Below are positions 18,447-26,856 of a stretch of 64,000 nucleotides of DNA, piece by piece. The translations under genes were made by a program, and so were the position numbers. The stretch comes from Haloimpatiens lingqiaonensis (GTDB taxonomy: Bacteria > Bacillota > Clostridia > Clostridiales > Clostridiaceae). The DNA is taken from assembly GCF_044502415.1 (NCBI RefSeq), contig NZ_CP172402.1; one strand, 5' to 3'. Under the pieces are notes generated by a model that searched no databases, was not told where the DNA came from, and saw nothing but the letters and a program-made list of their open reading frames with translations. Each line of letters starts with the position of its first letter. Position 1 is the first letter of the stretch.

Positions 18447-18700
18447 TATATTTTATCCCCTTCAACCTTTCTAATAATAGCCATAAGTTCCTCCATATCT
18501 TCATAATTTACCTTTACCTTCGTATTGTTATCTACTACTTGACTGTTTAAGTCCCTAAGGTGATCTAAAAGATTTTCCTCAGTTATATGACTACTATGAT
18601 CTACCGAAATTTCTATATTGCTTACCCTTTTCAAATTATTTCTGTTGCAAATTTCTTTAACTGCACTAGAAATATTCTGCATCAAAAATGAATCATGCAT
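18446..18700 (-). CDS. hypA: HypA-like protein without the zinc-binding domain
   Basis: HypA delivers nickel to the hydrogenase large subunit; usual length is about 113-118 residues with two CxxC pairs. Here 84 residues begin MHDSFLMQNISSAVKEICNR, matching the HypA start (MHE.SL) with the Ni-binding His2, and continue with RVSNIEISVDHSS, but there is no CxxC pair and the second half is short. It overlaps hypF by one base (TAATG). The assignment comes from the N-terminus and operon position; no hypB is in the window. Confidence 0.7.
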   Translation of the reverse strand: MHDSFLMQNISSAVKEICNRNNLKRVSNIEISVDHSSHITEENLLDHLRDLNSQVVDNNTKVKVNYEDMEELMAIIRKVEGDKI

Positions 18701-18856
18701 TTTTCCACCACCCCTATTTTGTTTTTTAACTAATAAAACTTTTCCCTACATATTATAATTATTTTTCTAATATAAAATTTATATTTTATATAAATCTTAC
18801 AAAAGCCACCATAGTTCATGTACCTGATAATTGATATTTGTAATTCATAATTTAAC

Positions 18857-19303
18857 TTAACACATATATGTTATTTTATTGTACACTTGATTTTTTATAT
18901 GATTAAATTTTTCTAAAAGCTCCGTACTTAATTCTGTTCCATAATTAACATTTACCCCCTCTATTCCTATAATATATCCCGTTACATTTTTCATGCTATA
19001 GCTATTCAAAAGCTTTATTAGGCTTAACTGATGCTGTGAATATCCCTTTTCAAAAAAATTTTTGTTATCCTTAATATTCAAGGCAGTAATTTTTCCTGGT
19101 TCTATTCCATAAAGAGTGCAATCTAAAATAATTATAAAGTCATCCTTATCTATAAAACTTAAACAATAATCCACATCTGTTTCCCCTAATATAACTTCAA
19201 AACCCAAACTTTCTAAATCATTCTTTAACTCTTCCCCAATTAATATACCAACAGCATCGTCTTTCATTATCCTATTTCCTATGGCTATAATCTTTTTTCC
19301 CAT
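18857..19303 (-). CDS. Hydrogenase maturation protease
   Basis: Ni-dependent endopeptidase of the HybD/HycI family that removes the C-terminal tail of the large subunit after Ni insertion. Family features are the start KKIIAIGNRIMKDDAVGILI (GN-DD motif; the first Asp binds metal), an Asp in IILDCTLYGIEPG and a late His in YSQHQLSLIKLL. At 148 residues it has the normal length. Its substrate is probably the adjacent large subunit, which keeps a cleavable 14-residue tail. Confidence 0.9.
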   Translation of the reverse strand: MGKKIIAIGNRIMKDDAVGILIGEELKNDLESLGFEVILGETDVDYCLSFIDKDDFIIILDCTLYGIEPGKITALNIKDNKNFFEKGYSQHQLSLIKLLNSYSMKNVTGYIIGIEGVNVNYGTELSTELLEKFNHIKNQVYNKITYMC

Positions 19304-19485
19304 AAATACCCCAACTTCTATATTTTTTATTTGAAATTATTTTTATAGATATAATTTTTAAATCTTTCTTAAATATACTCTTATGCTATTATACTTTTTA
19401 ATTCTGCTATTACATGATATTTATATACTTATGACTTTATCCATAATTTCCATACTAATATTTTATTTCATATGCTTTACCTTCA

Positions 19486-20892
19486 TTACACTATACGTAT
19501 ATCCAAAGTAGAAAATTTTTCGCTCAAAACATGAGTAGCACAAGAAACGCAAGGATCAAAAGACCTAACTATTCTTCCTATTTCTGTAGGATTTTTAGGA
19601 TTATCCACTTGGGTACCAATCAATGCTTCCTCTAGTGCACCGACTATTCCCTTAGAATCCTTAGGAGATAAATTCCAAGTACTTGGTGTTATTATTGTAT
19701 AATTCTTTATTTCTCCCTCTTGTATATTTGTATAATGAGCTAGTGCTCCACGGGTAGTATCTATAAATCCGTATCCTACAGCATTTTTAGGTAAAGTAAA
19801 TGCTTTATTAGTACTATCTTTAGGTACTATTCTATCTAAAAGTTTAAGCATAATATTTGCTATCTTTTCAGCTTCTAATACTCTAGCTACAATTCTATCC
19901 ATGGTTGAAATGCCCCTTCTATACCCTCCACTTATATACATTCTAGCAAGAGGCCCTACCTGTACTGCATGGCCTTTATATCTTGGAGCCTTTATAAAGC
20001 TATATCCCAGTTCCTTAAAAGGATCTACCTGCCAATCATTGTCTGGTATGTCCAATGTATTATCTTCTGCCTTATACCATGAGCTATATATATTTTCATT
20101 TATATCCTTTATATTTAACTTTTCTTCTACCCCATCTACGATAACTCCCGGAGATACATAATAAATATCTTTTCCATAACTATCAAACACACCATAAGTC
20201 ATTAAATTTTTACATCCTGTACCTATATTAAAATAATCCCTATAGTATTTTGTTATTATACTTAAATCCTCCAACATATTATTTTGGATAAATTCTTTTA
20301 TTTCTGTAACCAATGCCTTTATTTGAACAATTTTTTGTGCCGTTATATTAACCGTAACTCCTCCCGCAAAAACTCCATGATTATGAGGCGCTTTTCCTCC
20401 TAAAATAGCTAATATTTCATGGGCTTTTCTACTATAAATTAGTGACTTAAAATAATCTTCTATAATTTTTTCACTTTCTTTTTTAGGTATTCTAAAATCC
20501 TCATGGGTTATTGAATATATTGGATTTATATTAAATCCATTAACATAATCGGGAATAACATATTGATAAAAATGTCTTAAATGATTTTGTAAAAATTCAC
20601 TACCGTGAAGTACATCTCTAATCATTTCCTCATTTTTATCTGGCTGTATGTTAAAAGCATTTTCTAAAGCTCTTGCAGAAGCCATTGAGTGCGCTGTAGA
20701 GCATATGCCACAAATTCTTTCAGTAAAATAAATAGCATCAAGAGGGGGTCTTCCTTTCAACATTTTTTCAAAACCCCTAAAAAGCATTCCTTGACTTTTG
20801 GCATCTACAATCTTGTTTTTTTCTATATAAGCGGTTATTTGCAGATATCCACTTATTCTAGTTACAGGATTAATAATTACCTTATCCGTCAC
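19486..20892 (-). CDS. [NiFe]-hydrogenase large subunit
   Basis: Catalytic subunit, 468 residues, holding the Ni-Fe(CN)2CO site. The L1 motif RICGIC gives Cys61 and Cys64; the C-terminal motif DPCVSCATH gives Cys448 and Cys451. The precursor then has 14 residues (VLSEKFSTLDIRIV) after His454, the usual protease cut site. The start is GTG at 20892 after AAGGGGTGA; the nearby ATG runs into a stop at once. It follows the small subunit by about 35 bp. The uptake or evolving role cannot be decided from sequence alone. Confidence 0.95.
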   Translation of the reverse strand: MTDKVIINPVTRISGYLQITAYIEKNKIVDAKSQGMLFRGFEKMLKGRPPLDAIYFTERICGICSTAHSMASARALENAFNIQPDKNEEMIRDVLHGSEFLQNHLRHFYQYVIPDYVNGFNINPIYSITHEDFRIPKKESEKIIEDYFKSLIYSRKAHEILAILGGKAPHNHGVFAGGVTVNITAQKIVQIKALVTEIKEFIQNNMLEDLSIITKYYRDYFNIGTGCKNLMTYGVFDSYGKDIYYVSPGVIVDGVEEKLNIKDINENIYSSWYKAEDNTLDIPDNDWQVDPFKELGYSFIKAPRYKGHAVQVGPLARMYISGGYRRGISTMDRIVARVLEAEKIANIMLKLLDRIVPKDSTNKAFTLPKNAVGYGFIDTTRGALAHYTNIQEGEIKNYTIITPSTWNLSPKDSKGIVGALEEALIGTQVDNPKNPTEIGRIVRSFDPCVSCATHVLSEKFSTLDIRIV

Positions 20893-20928
20893 ATAATCAC
20901 CCCTTTCATTTACCTTTTTTATCTTAGA

Positions 20929-21813
20929 TTAAAAATTTATAAATGGCTCCATAGCATCTGGAAATCCCTTTTGGGCACACCCTATACATGGGGTATTATC
21001 TCCCACAGGCCAATTTACATAATCATTCCATTTTCTAGTAGGACAATCTGTTCTAGTAACGGGCCCCCTACAACCTAGTTTAAACATGCATCCCTTTTCT
21101 CCCACGGATTTTGCAAATATCCTTTTTTCAAAATATGCCCTTCTAGGACACATATCGTGTATAGTCACTCCATAAAAAATAATAGGCCTTCTGTCCTCGT
21201 CAAGTTCCATATCTCCAAATAATATTAAATGAGCTAAAGTTCCCATAATCCAATCAGGATGTGCTGGACAGCCTGGTACCCTTATAGCTTCCCTATTAAT
21301 TTCTTTTTTTAGATAATCAAAAACACTTATACATCCAGTAGGATTTGGCTTTGCTGCTGAAATTCCTCCATAAGATGCACAAGTACCAACGGCTAATATA
21401 TATTTTGCTTTAATTGCAGTTCTTTTTACCTCTTCCATTCCCGTTATAGCTTTTCCCTTATAATTAGCCACTACATTATAAATTCCATTATCCTTAGTGG
21501 CTATCGCTCCATCCACTATAAGAATAAACTCTGTATCGAGAGTAGCCAATAACTGCTCTTGAGCCTGTTCCCCTTGAGCCTTCATAATGCTGTTATTATA
21601 TTTAAAATCCACTAGATCCTCTAAAAAATATCCCACATTAGGCGCACATCCATCTAACAAAGAAATTATATTTCCAGAACAACCTGACGCCTCAATCCAT
21701 ACTAAGTTCATCTTTTTTTTATTTCCAATTTTTATTTGAGAAACTGCTGATTCTACCAAAGCTCTAGCAGTAACATTTTTAGATTTAATTACTGGACACA
21801 CATTATCCTTCAC
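20929..21813 (-). CDS. [NiFe]-hydrogenase small subunit
   Basis: Electron-transfer subunit, 294 residues. Cluster ligands appear in order: EASGCSGN (proximal), VGTCASYGG, PGCPAHPDWIMG, then MCPRRAYFE, CMFKLGCRGP, DCPTRKWN and PCIGC for the distal and medial clusters. There is no twin-arginine signal peptide and no C-terminal membrane anchor, so the enzyme is probably cytoplasmic or tethered by a partner. It starts with GTG at 21813 after GAGGTGATT. The b5-like gene ends 6 bp upstream. Confidence 0.94.
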   Translation of the reverse strand: MKDNVCPVIKSKNVTARALVESAVSQIKIGNKKKMNLVWIEASGCSGNIISLLDGCAPNVGYFLEDLVDFKYNNSIMKAQGEQAQEQLLATLDTEFILIVDGAIATKDNGIYNVVANYKGKAITGMEEVKRTAIKAKYILAVGTCASYGGISAAKPNPTGCISVFDYLKKEINREAIRVPGCPAHPDWIMGTLAHLILFGDMELDEDRRPIIFYGVTIHDMCPRRAYFEKRIFAKSVGEKGCMFKLGCRGPVTRTDCPTRKWNDYVNWPVGDNTPCIGCAQKGFPDAMEPFINF

Positions 21814-21819
21814 TACTAA

Positions 21820-22260
21820 TCACCTCAATATTCCCACTTGTTCTAAACTTTTTAAAATCTGTTCTTTATTATGACAAGTACTAATTTCTTTACTTAAATC
21901 ATTTCCAGCTTTAAGTCCAAAATGTGTTCCAGCAGCCCAAGCTGCATTATAAGTTACATCATAAACCACACCATCAATAGCTACATATGCCCTATTTCCA
22001 TCTTTTCCATCATATTTTGAAAGTTCTTCTAGAGTAAAACTTTGCTGTCTCATATTTTTCAAGTTTTCAAATGTATTTTCCATTGTTCGCATGTTATATA
22101 TAAAGTTTTTTAACACATTTACCTTATACATCTCCTGCTGAATTAAGCTATTATAAAACATTTTTTCACACATATTAAAGCTCCTATAGCTTATGCTTTG
22201 GAGATTGTATATATTGCATTCCATTTTGTTTATCAAATTTTCGCAAGTTCTTAAATCCAT
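21820..22260 (-). CDS. Cytochrome b5-like (heme/steroid-binding) domain protein
   Basis: 146 residues. The N-terminal ~70 are helical with no known domain and several Met and Cys. The C-terminal ~75 form a cytochrome b5-like fold: FTLEELSKYDGKDG, RAYVAIDGVVYDVT and WAAGTHFGLKAGNDLSKEI. The classic HPGG heme ligand is replaced by THFGLKAG, as in the membrane-associated progesterone-receptor subgroup, so heme binding is uncertain. As the first gene of the hydrogenase operon, 6 bp from the small subunit, it may be the redox partner; this is inference. ATG at 22260 follows AGGGGAATG. Confidence 0.8.
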   Translation of the reverse strand: MDLRTCENLINKMECNIYNLQSISYRSFNMCEKMFYNSLIQQEMYKVNVLKNFIYNMRTMENTFENLKNMRQQSFTLEELSKYDGKDGNRAYVAIDGVVYDVTYNAAWAAGTHFGLKAGNDLSKEISTCHNKEQILKSLEQVGILR

Positions 22261-22375
22261 AAATCATTCCCCTAAAAAATATTACCTTTAATAATATGCA
22301 AAATTTAATTTTAAAATGCCAACTTCTTACTCCTTACTTCTTACTTATTCCCTCTTACCTCTTACTTATTCCCTT

Positions 22376-23260
22376 CTATCCCTCTATATTAGTAGTATTA
22401 TAAGAACTCTTTCTCTTTTTATAATACTCTTTTGGTGCATATCCAAAATTCTTTTTAAATGCTCTAACAAAATTAGAATAATCTCCAAAGCCACATTCCA
22501 AATATACCTGTGTCACAGGTTTTCCACTTTTTATAAACTCACTAGCTTTTATTAATCTTTTTTTCTGTATATAACTGTGTATGGTATACCCTGTTTGTTC
22601 CTTAAATTTATGCATTAAATAGTATTTGCTAACATAAAAAATGGAAGAAAGTTTATCTATGCTTAAATCTTTGCTTAAATTTTCATTTATATAATCTAAA
22701 AGAGAATTTACTGTTTCATCATATTGGACATCCTTTGTTTGTTGATTTTTATCTGTGTATGTATTCATAAAAAGTCTATTTAAGTAAACCATAAGTTCTA
22801 AAAAAAGTGCATTTTTAAGTATTTCATTACCAAATCCCTCTATGGAACAGGTGTCATCTAATTTATCTAGGGTATACTTTATATCCTCTAAACCATTACC
22901 ATCTAATCTTAAAATATTCAACTTTCTCTTTTTAGTTAAGCTAAAACAATTAAGAAGATTACATCCATTTTTATTGTGACTTTCAATAAACTCATGATTT
23001 ATCCATATAACTATACGGTCATATACTTGTTTTGAATCAATAAGTGGTTTATGTATTTCCCCACTACTTACAAAAAGTATGTCCCATGGCTTTAATTTAT
23101 AAGCTTTTCCTTCTATTAAATAAGTAACATTTCCCGAAAGAAAAATTATTATTTTATTAAAATCATGATAATGAAATTCCAAATCTAAACTTTTTTTATC
23201 TTTCAAATGAAAAAACTTAAAATCCTCTTTTAAATATCCCCTTTTATTATTTTCATTCAT
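22376..23260 (-). CDS. AraC-family transcriptional regulator with cupin sensor
   Basis: 294 residues. The N-terminal half is a cupin/AraC ligand-binding domain (EFHYHDFNKIIIFLSGNVTY). The C-terminal ~100 residues have the two AraC helix-turn-helix motifs (LSIDKLSSIFYVSKYYLMHKFK and VTQVYLECGFGDYSNFVRAFKKNFG-type). It lies upstream of the hydrogenase operon on the same strand and divergently from asd; it may control either. Ligand unknown. The ribosome binding site before the ATG at 23260 is weak. Confidence 0.88.
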   Translation of the reverse strand: MNENNKRGYLKEDFKFFHLKDKKSLDLEFHYHDFNKIIIFLSGNVTYLIEGKAYKLKPWDILFVSSGEIHKPLIDSKQVYDRIVIWINHEFIESHNKNGCNLLNCFSLTKKRKLNILRLDGNGLEDIKYTLDKLDDTCSIEGFGNEILKNALFLELMVYLNRLFMNTYTDKNQQTKDVQYDETVNSLLDYINENLSKDLSIDKLSSIFYVSKYYLMHKFKEQTGYTIHSYIQKKRLIKASEFIKSGKPVTQVYLECGFGDYSNFVRAFKKNFGYAPKEYYKKRKSSYNTTNIEG

Positions 23261-23586
23261 ATATTATATTGAGCTAAGAAAACTTTCTAGCCCAAGTCAC
23301 CCCTCTCTGCCTGTTAATATATACTTTGCATATTTTCATGCTATAGCACTTTTTGCAATATTTCAAGCATTATTAGCAATAAATATAGCAAAAAATATTT
23401 ATATAATAATATAGAGAGGTATTAAAAAAAATTTACTATTATTTCAGTAAAAAAATACTATTGAATTACAATGGTAATGATGTGATAATAAGAATAATAT
23501 ATTTTAGTAAGCTCCTAAGAGAGTTTTATCCTTAATTTCAATTTAAACTGTAAGTTTATATTATATAAAACTATGGAGGTATCAAA
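23261..23586. other. Divergent intergenic region between the AraC gene and asd
   Basis: 326 bp with no gene. It must hold the promoters of both divergent genes. It is very A/T-rich, with a TATAATAATATA stretch near 23400. No lysine riboswitch or T-box sequence is recognisable before asd. GGAGG at 23576-23580 is the asd ribosome binding site. Confidence 0.6.
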
Positions 23587-24666
23587 ATGAGTAAAAAATT
23601 AAGAGTAGGCATACTAGGTGCCACAGGATTCGTAGGTCAGAGACTTGTTACACTTTTACATGATCACCCTTTTTTTCAAATATCAATTTTAGCTGCAAGT
23701 AAAAGTTCAAAGGGAAAAAGTTATTATGATGCTATAAAAAATAGATGGAAACTAGAAAATGAAATACCAGAAACGGTTAAAAATATAATAGTAAAAGATT
23801 TACATGACATTGACGAAATTAAAAATGAAGTAGATTTAGTATTTTGCGCTGTAAATATGCAAAAGGATGAAATTAGAGAACTAGAAGAAAACTATGCAAA
23901 GGCAGAAATACCTGTGATTTCAAATAATTCTGCCCATAGAGGTACCTCTGATGTACCTGTTATAATTCCAGAAATAAATCCGGAGCATCTAGAAATATTA
24001 GAAGAACAAAAGAAACGTCTAGGTACTAAGAGAGGATTTATAGTGGCCAAACCAAATTGCTCTATACAAAGCTATGTACCTGCTATAAATGCCCTTATGA
24101 AATTCAACCCAACTAAAATATTAGTCTCTACTTATCAAGCTATATCAGGTAGCGGAAAGATATTTTCAGATTGGCCAGAAATAATTGACAATGTGATTCC
24201 TTTTATAGGTGGAGAGGAAGAAAAAAGTGAATTAGAACCATTAAAATTATGGGGTCATATTGAAGGAAATAAGATAGTTAATGCTGATGAACCTATAATT
24301 TCTGCTCAATGTATAAGAGTTCCAGTTTCTGATGGACATTTAGCTACTGTCTCTGTGTCTTTTGAACATAAACCTACAAAGGATGAAATTATACAGCTTT
24401 GGAAGGAATATAAAGGGGATCCTCAGATTTTAGACTTACCAAATGCTCCAAAACAATTTTTAACTTATTTTGAAGAAGACAATAGACCTCAAACTAAATT
24501 AGATAGAGATTTAGAAAAAGGTATGGGCATAAGTATTGGAAGATTAAGAGAAGATAACCTATTCCAATATAAATTTGTTTGTCTTTCTCATAATACTTTA
24601 AGAGGTGCCGCTGGCGGCTCTGTACTCACTGCAGAACTTCTTAAAGCAAAAGGATTTTTAGATTAA
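23587..24666 (+). CDS. asd: Aspartate-semialdehyde dehydrogenase
   Basis: Reduces aspartyl phosphate to aspartate semialdehyde, the branch to lysine/diaminopimelate, threonine and methionine. 359 residues, of the longer archaeal/fungal-like subclass. The nucleotide-binding GILGATGFVGQRL is at residues 8-20, the catalytic Cys in VAKPNCSIQSYVP, and the substrate loop in SAQCIRVPVSDGHLATV. The ATG at 23587 follows GGAGGTATCAAA. A single transcription unit, ended by a hairpin inside the repeat that follows. Confidence 0.95.
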   Translation: MSKKLRVGILGATGFVGQRLVTLLHDHPFFQISILAASKSSKGKSYYDAIKNRWKLENEIPETVKNIIVKDLHDIDEIKNEVDLVFCAVNMQKDEIRELEENYAKAEIPVISNNSAHRGTSDVPVIIPEINPEHLEILEEQKKRLGTKRGFIVAKPNCSIQSYVPAINALMKFNPTKILVSTYQAISGSGKIFSDWPEIIDNVIPFIGGEEEKSELEPLKLWGHIEGNKIVNADEPIISAQCIRVPVSDGHLATVSVSFEHKPTKDEIIQLWKEYKGDPQILDLPNAPKQFLTYFEEDNRPQTKLDRDLEKGMGISIGRLREDNLFQYKFVCLSHNTLRGAAGGSVLTAELLKAKGFLD

Positions 24667-24686
24667 ATGTTATTTAAGCCGTAACA

Positions 24687-24914
24687 TAAGAATGTTGCGA
24701 CGCAACATTCTTATAATTGACAATTGACAGTTGACAGTTGACAATTATGGATGTTTTGCTAATGCAAAACTAAAATTAAAAACAGAAAAAGACCTAAATA
24801 TAGATAAATTCTATGTTTAGGTCTTTTAAAATTTTAGTTTTTCTGTAAGAAAAACTTCATTCATTGTCCATTGTCCCTTGTCCCTTGTCCATTATAAAAT
24901 TGCATCGCAATTTA
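24687..24914 (+). repeat. 228-bp composite dispersed element, copy A
   Basis: Begins with the palindrome TAAGAATGTTGCG/CGCAACATTCTTA, then TTGACAATTGACAGTTGACA words, a GTTTTGC-TAAT-GCAAAAC stem, the hairpin AAAAGACCTAAATATAG / CTATGTTTAGGTCTTTT (24787-24827, probably the asd terminator), and ends in ATTGCATCGCAAT. Nearly the same sequence lies reversed at 50370-50583, which is 14 bp shorter only because one GTCCCTT word run is shorter. Confidence 0.9.
24787..24830 (+). terminator. asd terminator hairpin carried by the repeat
   Basis: AAAAGACCTAAATATAG pairs with CTATGTTTAGGTCTTTT with a short ATAAATT-type loop, with A and T tracts on both sides, so it can work in both directions. Confidence 0.75.
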
Positions 24915-24939
24915 TATTTATGGCCAATCTTCTGGTATA

Positions 24940-25854
24940 TTAATTCTCCTTGAATTTTAATTCCTTTTCCATTAAATCCTCACCAATTATAGTATTTTCA
25001 AAAATATCCTTTACTTTCTCCAGATATCCTTCTGGCTCATTTAATGAAGGACTAAAATGTGTAAGCCACATTTCATTTACTTCTGCACTTTTAGCTATTT
25101 TTGCTGCTTCACTAAAAAGCATGTGCTTATTTCCCAAAGCCCTTTCTAAATAGTCATCACTGCCATACATACCTTCACATATAAATAAATCAGATTTATA
25201 ACAAATTTCTTTAATATTTTCTACGGGTCTTGTATCTGTGCAATAACTTATTTTTAATCCACTTCTTTCAGGACCCAAAACTTCATTTCCTTCTATAGTT
25301 TTACCATTTAAAAGTATACTGCCACCCTTTTGTAGTGTATTCCAATATTCTACTGGTATAATAAGTTCTTTAGCTTTATTAGGATCAAACTTTCTTCCTC
25401 TTTTTACTTCTATAGAATACCCAACACAAGGAACACTATGTTCTAAATATAAGGATTTTATATAGTAATTACCTATTGAAAAATGTTCTAACCCCTCTAC
25501 AGGTATTTCTAAAAGTTCTATAGGATAGGGTAGATATGGTGCCATAACCATTACAGCTTCCATTATTTTATGTAACCCCTTTGGCCCCATTATGGTTATC
25601 TTTTCTCTTCTCTCGCTATTGCCCAAAGTAGATAAAAAACCTGGAAGACCTACTATGTGATCTGGATGATAATGAGTTAAACAAATGACATCTATATTTT
25701 TAATTCCCCATCCTAATTCTTTAAGAGCCACCTGGGTGCCTTCTCCACAGTCTATTAAAATCATACTGCCTTTGCACTTACACAAAAGAGCTGTTAAATT
25801 TCTTCCTGGCAAAGGCATAGTTCCTCCTGTGCCTAATAATGAAACCTTTAGCAT
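24940..25854 (-). CDS. rnz: Ribonuclease Z
   Basis: tRNA 3'-processing endonuclease of the metallo-beta-lactamase fold, 304 residues. The Zn-binding THYHPDHIVGLPGF (HxHxDH) is near residue 60, preceded by LIDCGEGTQVAL; later ligands are in LEHSVPCVGY, YCTDTRP and LTHFSPS. ATG at 25854 follows AGAAGGTGA. No operon partner. The dispersed element behind asd lies just after its stop codon. Confidence 0.95.
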   Translation of the reverse strand: MLKVSLLGTGGTMPLPGRNLTALLCKCKGSMILIDCGEGTQVALKELGWGIKNIDVICLTHYHPDHIVGLPGFLSTLGNSERREKITIMGPKGLHKIMEAVMVMAPYLPYPIELLEIPVEGLEHFSIGNYYIKSLYLEHSVPCVGYSIEVKRGRKFDPNKAKELIIPVEYWNTLQKGGSILLNGKTIEGNEVLGPERSGLKISYCTDTRPVENIKEICYKSDLFICEGMYGSDDYLERALGNKHMLFSEAAKIAKSAEVNEMWLTHFSPSLNEPEGYLEKVKDIFENTIIGEDLMEKELKFKEN

Positions 25855-25896
25855 ATAATCACCTTCTAGTAATATTATGCAATAATTATAACATAA

Positions 25897-26856
25897 CTAA
25901 ACTACTAATCTTTCAGTCCATTTTCCGCACATATCTCCAAAACATCCTATTTCCTTACCATTTTCTAAAATTTTAACAACTTCACACCTATTTGCGCAAC
26001 CCTTACATTGAAAACTTTCAGATACCACCTTGCTATCTGCTATATTAAATCCCTTAAAATTTGTTTTAGCTTTTTTCTTCTTTAAAGTTTCCTTTCCTAT
26101 AATTGCAGCTCCTATAGATCCCATTACATCATAATATGGAGGTATAATAACTTCCTTATTTAAGACTCTCTCAAAAGCTTCCTTCATACCTATATTGGCT
26201 GCCACCCCTCCTTGAAAAAATATCTTAGATTCTATTTCCTTTCCCTTACCTACATTATTAAGATAATTCCTAACCAATGCCTCACACAAGCCCCTTATTA
26301 TGTCTGAAGGATCATAACCTAACTGCTGCTTATGTATCATATCCGACTCTGCAAAAACAGCACATCTTCCTGCTATTCTCACTGGAGTTTTAGACTTTAA
26401 GGCATACTCTCCAAATCTTTCTATAGGTATTTCTAATCTCTCCGCCTGTCTATCTAAAAAAGAACCAGTACCAGCTGCACATACAGTATTCATGGCAAAA
26501 TCCGTAACTATACCATCCTTTAAAATTATTATTTTAGAATCCTGACCACCTATTTCTAAAATTGTCCTTACTCCTTTATCTAGTTCCAGTGCTGCTACTG
26601 CATGAGCAGTTATTTCGTTTTTAACTGAATCCGCTCCAACTAAAAAACCCGCTATAGCCCTACCACTGCCTGTAGTTCCCACTGATTTAATTTCTTCATC
26701 CTTATATTTATCCTTAAGCATATTAAATCCTTGCTGAATTGCTCTTATGGGCCTTCCTTTAGTTCTCAAATATATTTTTTCAATAATCTCCATATTTTCA
26801 TCTAACATAACTATGTCTGTACTTACAGAGCCCACATCTATACCTAAATGATACAT
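25897..26856 (-). CDS. 2-hydroxyacyl-CoA dehydratase activator-like ATPase
   Basis: BadF/BadG/HgdC-family ATPase, 319 residues; members use ATP to push an electron onto a dehydratase iron-sulfur protein. It has GIDVGSVSTDIVMLD (ATP site), GTTGSGRAIAGFLVGAD, ILEIGGQDSKIIIL, and VCAAGTGSFLDRQAERL with the bridging-cluster Cys, plus a second conserved Cys in IAGRCAVFAESDM. A C-terminal CKGCANRCEV motif is an extra cluster-like site. It overlaps the gene upstream by 13 bp, so the three genes 28826-25897 form an operon. The substrate is not known. Confidence 0.88.
   Translation of the reverse strand: MYHLGIDVGSVSTDIVMLDENMEIIEKIYLRTKGRPIRAIQQGFNMLKDKYKDEEIKSVGTTGSGRAIAGFLVGADSVKNEITAHAVAALELDKGVRTILEIGGQDSKIIILKDGIVTDFAMNTVCAAGTGSFLDRQAERLEIPIERFGEYALKSKTPVRIAGRCAVFAESDMIHKQQLGYDPSDIIRGLCEALVRNYLNNVGKGKEIESKIFFQGGVAANIGMKEAFERVLNKEVIIPPYYDVMGSIGAAIIGKETLKKKKAKTNFKGFNIADSKVVSESFQCKGCANRCEVVKILENGKEIGCFGDMCGKWTERLVV

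Noticed and set aside
23261..23586. Lysine riboswitch upstream of asd
   Set aside because: The conserved lysine-riboswitch core is not seen, and the region is A/T-rich and unstructured.
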